A DNA stretch of 64,000 nucleotides from Stromatinia cepivora (Eukaryota > Ascomycota > Leotiomycetes > Helotiales > Sclerotiniaceae), in contig RCTD01000002.1 in NCBI GenBank assembly GCA_014898415.1, forward strand, positions 1,922,001 through 1,986,000. Reading direction: 5' to 3'. Of the stretch, positions 60,562 to 64,000 are shown piece after piece. The translations under genes and the position numbers were made by a program. The stretch's first letter is position 1; every line of letters begins with the position of its first letter. The notes under the pieces were generated by a model that had not been told where the DNA came from, searched no databases, and saw only the letters and a list, made by a program, of their open reading frames with translations.

Positions 60562-63500
60562 TTAGTATAAGTTATCAGCGGAGATTGAGTTTGATTTCTT
60601 ACGAGGATCGTTCTCCTTCAATCTATTGGTGGACTTCTTCTGTCCTAATCCCATTCCCATATTGAACATGCTACTTTCTCTCCTCTTCGTTTTAGAGACC
60701 GAGTATTGTTGGTCTTGGGAAGGGACTGCCAGTGTATTGACTCGACTACCATACTCAGGCCCGGCCATTGTGCTGAAGCCAGCAAATCCTGGGCCTTGTT
60801 GACCAAAAGATTGCTGGTTAAAAGAGGGTGTTGGGAGATCCTGTTGGAACTTTTGGCGTCGGGGAGAGCGAATATCTTCAGGAGATAGGGCGGGCACAGT
60901 GACCGTCACCTCTACTGGACGATGTTCATGGTCGTCAGGCTCCTGTTCAAAAATGACATCATATTGTTGCAAGAAGAGCGCAAACACAGGAGCTGGGATG
61001 TTGAGGGTTGGCGAAAATACAATACCGACATTTCGAACAGTCATTTTATTTACGTCCGAATGATTGATGATATTGATAAGAAAACCTGCAAGGTATCTGA
61101 GTAGAATGTTATTTGCTCGTGGCAACCTGTGGACCAGACCGTTGAGAGCACTGATTTTTTCGTTTACGTCGTGAAGCTCTGTGACGGCGAGAAATTCGAG
61201 GTGAAGTTCGCGGGTCAGAATAGTGGTTGGCAGCTCTCTCAGATACAACTTCAACAGAGAGGCTACGGCGTGTATGTCATAGTATTGATCGTCAGTAACT
61301 AAGTTCACATCGCCCTCGACATTAAAGCGTTCTCGAAGCTGTCTGATGACAATGTTAGATCCACTCAATCTAAAAATTCCTTCTTCGCCTGCAGCATTCT
61401 TCGCATCCAAGTATTCAATGCATCGATATATGACCGCCGGAAGCTCAACTTGAACATCAGCCGGGTGATTGTACCTCACAGCTTCTTTCAACGGAGTCCC
61501 AAAAACAGGTCTAATTGGACCGTGCTGTTCGTATGCCATCTGTGACAAATTATGATTTGAAATGTTGACTGATACGTCTGGTAAATCTACAGATGGTCTT
61601 GGTCTTGAGCCGAATCCAAAAAAGCTACGCTTCTTCTGTTTGATTTTGTCATCTGGAGGTGATAGTCCTGATTTGTTTCCCCATGAACCAGCATCCTGAA
61701 TTGGGTGGGCATTCTTTGGACCAGAAATAGATTTCATCGATTGGGACTGTGGTAGTGACATGGGATCTCTTTCGTGAGCGTGAGACGGAGGTGAAGGTGT
61801 ACCTGAGCTCTTCAATTTCGATCCGTGGGGTACACCGCCTTGTTTTGTCGCATCATAACCAGCACGTGAATCGTTGCCTTCGCTCAGCTTCTCCTGAGCA
61901 CTACCCTTTCTCCTCCCGTGTGGATGAGAGACGCCTGAGCCAGAGCGAGTATGACTTGAACGATGATGCTCATCCTCATCCTTGTAATCAACGTAACGCA
62001 GGAGAGCCTCAACCCATTCATCGCGCTCCTTGTCGCTCTCAGCGCACAAAACGTGTCGCACAAGGCTAGAAGAATCCTTCCTCTTCGGCTCCAAAATTAG
62101 AAAGGCATGGCGATATTGATTGTCAACGTCATCAGAGTCTGCTCGGGAAGAGGGCGATGGTTCACTTTGTTGGGATTGCTTCCCGATTTGAGCACTTTGA
62201 AGTTTGATACTCCCTAGATGTGGTCCGCCAGGCGACTCGTAATATTTGAACACTGGGCCGTCCAACACAAAGAATCGCGCCTTCCATCCTCCAAAGTTTT
62301 TACCTTTCTTGGTCAAGTAGCCATTCTTGAGAGGCCTGCCACCTGGTCCAGCCTTCACAGGACTTTCGGAACCTGTATCACTACTTGGGGCCAGGTCATC
62401 GGCGTGTGGCTCCATTGTATTTGAAGATAGATATCGACATATTTCTAATGCAGATTCCGTATCTAGCTCTGTGTTGAGAACTTCGTCAAGATAATTATCT
62501 AATGCGGTGCGCCTTGCATCTATCTTAGCTGGGGAGTGACCGCTAAAAAGGTATTTGTCCGGTGTCCTGGCTGTAAACGTGGGGCATTGTTTCAAAATTT
62601 GGTCCAAATGTACTAAAGATGCCGAATCTTTCTCCACACGCCATAGCTCTCTGCCATCTGATCTGGCAAACACTGCAAGAGTGAAAACAGGATCAGTCTC
62701 AAGGTTCGCTGGGCACATGAGACTAGCTCTTGATGGCTTCAAACGTGACGATGCCACCTTCACGTCTATTGAAGGCAAAGCATTCGGTGGAAGAAGGAGG
62801 TCTGGGTATTCTTCAGTGACAAGGCCTTTGTAAACCACATTTCCAGAGTGACTGAAGTGTGGAGAATCGCTTGGACGTCTCTCATAAACACTGCCATTGA
62901 CGAGGGTTTCTTCAGATCTGAGAGTGTTGAGAGTTTCCTCGGATCTCTTAGTAATCACCAATGGCTGTGGGGAGACTAGAACTAAAGGCTCCGCTCGGGG
63001 TGCACGAGGAGAAGCTATTGACATTGGAGTACCAGGAGGGAGAGGAATCGGCTGTCGTGGGGCTCGTGGCGATAATGGTATAGCACCTGGGAGAGCGTTC
63101 ATTCCTCGAGGAGACAATGGGGGTGAAGCCAGGGATGGATGAGCTGAATTGGTCCTCGAAGACATACCCATTGGTCTTGGACTCTGTGGTAGTCCAGGAC
63201 TCATCAATGGAGGTGACATCATCCCGATCTTTGGGGGAGGCGAGCTTGATGCACTCAACATTCCTGCCAAGGAGCCGGTACTCTCATCTGGTGGGGAAAG
63301 AGCCCGCAAATGAGCGTCCGGTGGTGAGATCGGAACAGTTGGTCGGGGACTCAGAGGCATTGCTGGTACTGTTTCCTTTGGCGTGGTCGATATCGATTTC
63401 GGTGTTCCTTTCACGCTGCCTTTCGAACTTTTCTTCGATAGGCTCCTTGCCTCCGCATCTTTCGCCGCTGCAATCTCCCGCACTCGATCGTCCTCTTCCC

Positions 63501-63998
63501 TGGTCTTTCGTCGACCTCTCTCAGGAAACGCTGGGATCTCATCAACTTCCAATATATCGTCATAGTCTGAATCAGACTCTTCTTTCGTCTCTGAAGCCCG
63601 ACGTAGATGATTACTCGGTCCAGTCCTTTTGCCAAGATTAAGTGGTGCCGGCGGGGCTTTCCTCGGCGGTGGAAATTTTGAGGATCCATGATCAACCTTT
63701 GGCGATGATTCCACGACCGCCAACGAAGGGCCTTGTGACGATATAGGCGGAGGCGGTGGTGCAGTCGGAGGTGGTCCCCGTGGGAAATCAGATGGAAGAT
63801 TCCTTGAAGGTGGAACGGTTACATCATATGGCATATTAGCGGCCGCCGTTTGGTTCTTCCGCTGAAGTTGAGATGCCTCAAATCCAAGAGGTGGAGAGTC
63901 AGGATTATATTGCTGAAATGCATGTTTAGTCGGCGAAGGCATCTTGTGCTCCGCTATTACCATGTTAGGCAGTGCAGTCGTTGCTAATGCTGGAGGGG
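60562..63998 (-). CDS. PX-PH-RhoGAP protein (Bem3-like), 5' end beyond window
   Basis: GTPase-activating protein for Rho/Cdc42-type GTPases in polarity control. One open frame of at least 1,133 codons from the Met at 63963 to the stop at 60562. The frame stays open upstream to the window edge, so the true start probably lies outside. From that Met: a long Pro/Ser-rich region (1-400), a PX domain (about 415-510, from FTLAVFARSDGRELWRV), a PH domain (about 540-655, GYLTKKGKNFGGWKARFFVL), a Ser-rich linker with a basic patch (KQKKRSFFGFGSRPRP), and the RhoGAP domain (about 818-1005) with the Arg finger in EEGIFRLSGS and the conserved KLYLRELP. Order and composition match yeast Bem3. Confidence 0.92.
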   Translation of the reverse strand, partial: PPALATTALPNMVIAEHKMPSPTKHAFQQYNPDSPPLGFEASQLQRKNQTAAANMPYDVTVPPSRNLPSDFPRGPPPTAPPPPPISSQGPSLAVVESSPKVDHGSSKFPPPRKAPPAPLNLGKRTGPSNHLRRASETKEESDSDYDDILEVDEIPAFPERGRRKTREEDDRVREIAAAKDAEARSLSKKSSKGSVKGTPKSISTTPKETVPAMPLSPRPTVPISPPDAHLRALSPPDESTGSLAGMLSASSSPPPKIGMMSPPLMSPGLPQSPRPMGMSSRTNSAHPSLASPPLSPRGMNALPGAIPLSPRAPRQPIPLPPGTPMSIASPRAPRAEPLVLVSPQPLVITKRSEETLNTLRSEETLVNGSVYERRPSDSPHFSHSGNVVYKGLVTEEYPDLLLPPNALPSIDVKVASSRLKPSRASLMCPANLETDPVFTLAVFARSDGRELWRVEKDSASLVHLDQILKQCPTFTARTPDKYLFSGHSPAKIDARRTALDNYLDEVLNTELDTESALEICRYLSSNTMEPHADDLAPSSDTGSESPVKAGPGGRPLKNGYLTKKGKNFGGWKARFFVLDGPVFKYYESPGGPHLGSIKLQSAQIGKQSQQSEPSPSSRADSDDVDNQYRHAFLILEPKRKDSSSLVRHVLCAESDKERDEWVEALLRYVDYKDEDEHHRSSHTRSGSGVSHPHGRRKGSAQEKLSEGNDSRAGYDATKQGGVPHGSKLKSSGTPSPPSHAHERDPMSLPQSQSMKSISGPKNAHPIQDAGSWGNKSGLSPPDDKIKQKKRSFFGFGSRPRPSVDLPDVSVNISNHNLSQMAYEQHGPIRPVFGTPLKEAVRYNHPADVQVELPAVIYRCIEYLDAKNAAGEEGIFRLSGSNIVIRQLRERFNVEGDVNLVTDDQYYDIHAVASLLKLYLRELPTTILTRELHLEFLAVTELHDVNEKISALNGLVHRLPRANNILLRYLAGFLINIINHSDVNKMTVRNVGIVFSPTLNIPAPVFALFLQQYDVIFEQEPDDHEHRPVEVTVTVPALSPEDIRSPRRQKFQQDLPTPSFNQQSFGQQGPGFAGFSTMAGPEYGSRVNTLAVPSQDQQYSVSKTKRRESSMFNMGMGLGQKKSTNRLKENDPRKKSNSISADNLY

Positions 63999-64000
63999 TG

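Overview
This window is a chromosomal segment of a filamentous ascomycete (Pezizomycotina; a helotialean/Sclerotiniaceae-type fungus is my inference, not demonstrated). The grounds are short introns of 47-162 nt with GT...AG borders, one or a few introns per gene, class-defining fungal genes (Crh glucanase, fungal-type amino-acid permease, RecQ of the Sgs1/QDE-3 type), and a sharply AT-rich transposon island showing RIP-type C:G-to-T:A decay. Gene models below were made by hand from reading frames and splice consensus; each multi-exon model given as intact sums to a whole number of codons.

Layout. 0.7-2.8 kb: amino-acid permease (-). 3.1-3.7 kb: a TA-flanked inverted-repeat element carrying a solo LTR. 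3.9-6.2 kb: GH47 alpha-mannosidase (-). 6.9-7.7 kb: ATG10 (+). 8.1-8.7 kb: U2 snRNP B''-like RRM protein (-), divergent from ARPC1 (+, 9.0-10.2 kb). 10.5-11.6 kb: unknown protein (+). 12.57-27.86 kb: a nested transposon island. 28.2-36.2 kb: FMO-type monooxygenase (+), an EEQ-repeat protein (-), a P450 pseudogene (+) and a 2OG-Fe(II) oxygenase (-). 40.9-42.9 kb: ammonium transporter (+) with an apparent frame problem. 45.7-51.1 kb: RecQ helicase (+) with an unresolved junction before its HRDC domain. 57.3-58.6 kb: Crh/GH16 cell-wall transglycosylase (+). 60.6 kb to the right edge: PX-PH-RhoGAP protein (-), open at the edge. Long stretches at 36.2-40.9, 42.9-45.7 and 51.1-57.3 kb hold no gene I can support.

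The island is the most unusual part and can be unpicked by target-site duplications (TSDs). A solo LTR (TSD CATTT) was hit by an inverted-repeat element and by a minus-strand Ty3/Gypsy chromodomain element (TSD CATAC). The Gypsy element was in turn hit by a complete Ty1/Copia element (TSD GGAAC), a 309-bp solo LTR (TSD ATATA), a 1.7-kb LTR element that appears to encode only Gag (TSD ATAAT), and a 208-bp solo LTR (TSD ATAAG). Subtracting the inserts leaves a Gypsy element of about 7.0 kb, a normal size, which supports the reconstruction.

The host genes are mostly unrelated housekeeping functions: nitrogen uptake (permease, ammonium transporter), protein glycosylation, autophagy, splicing, actin nucleation, DNA repair, wall assembly and Rho signalling. 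The only local functional theme is three oxygenase-type genes, one dead, just right of the transposon island.
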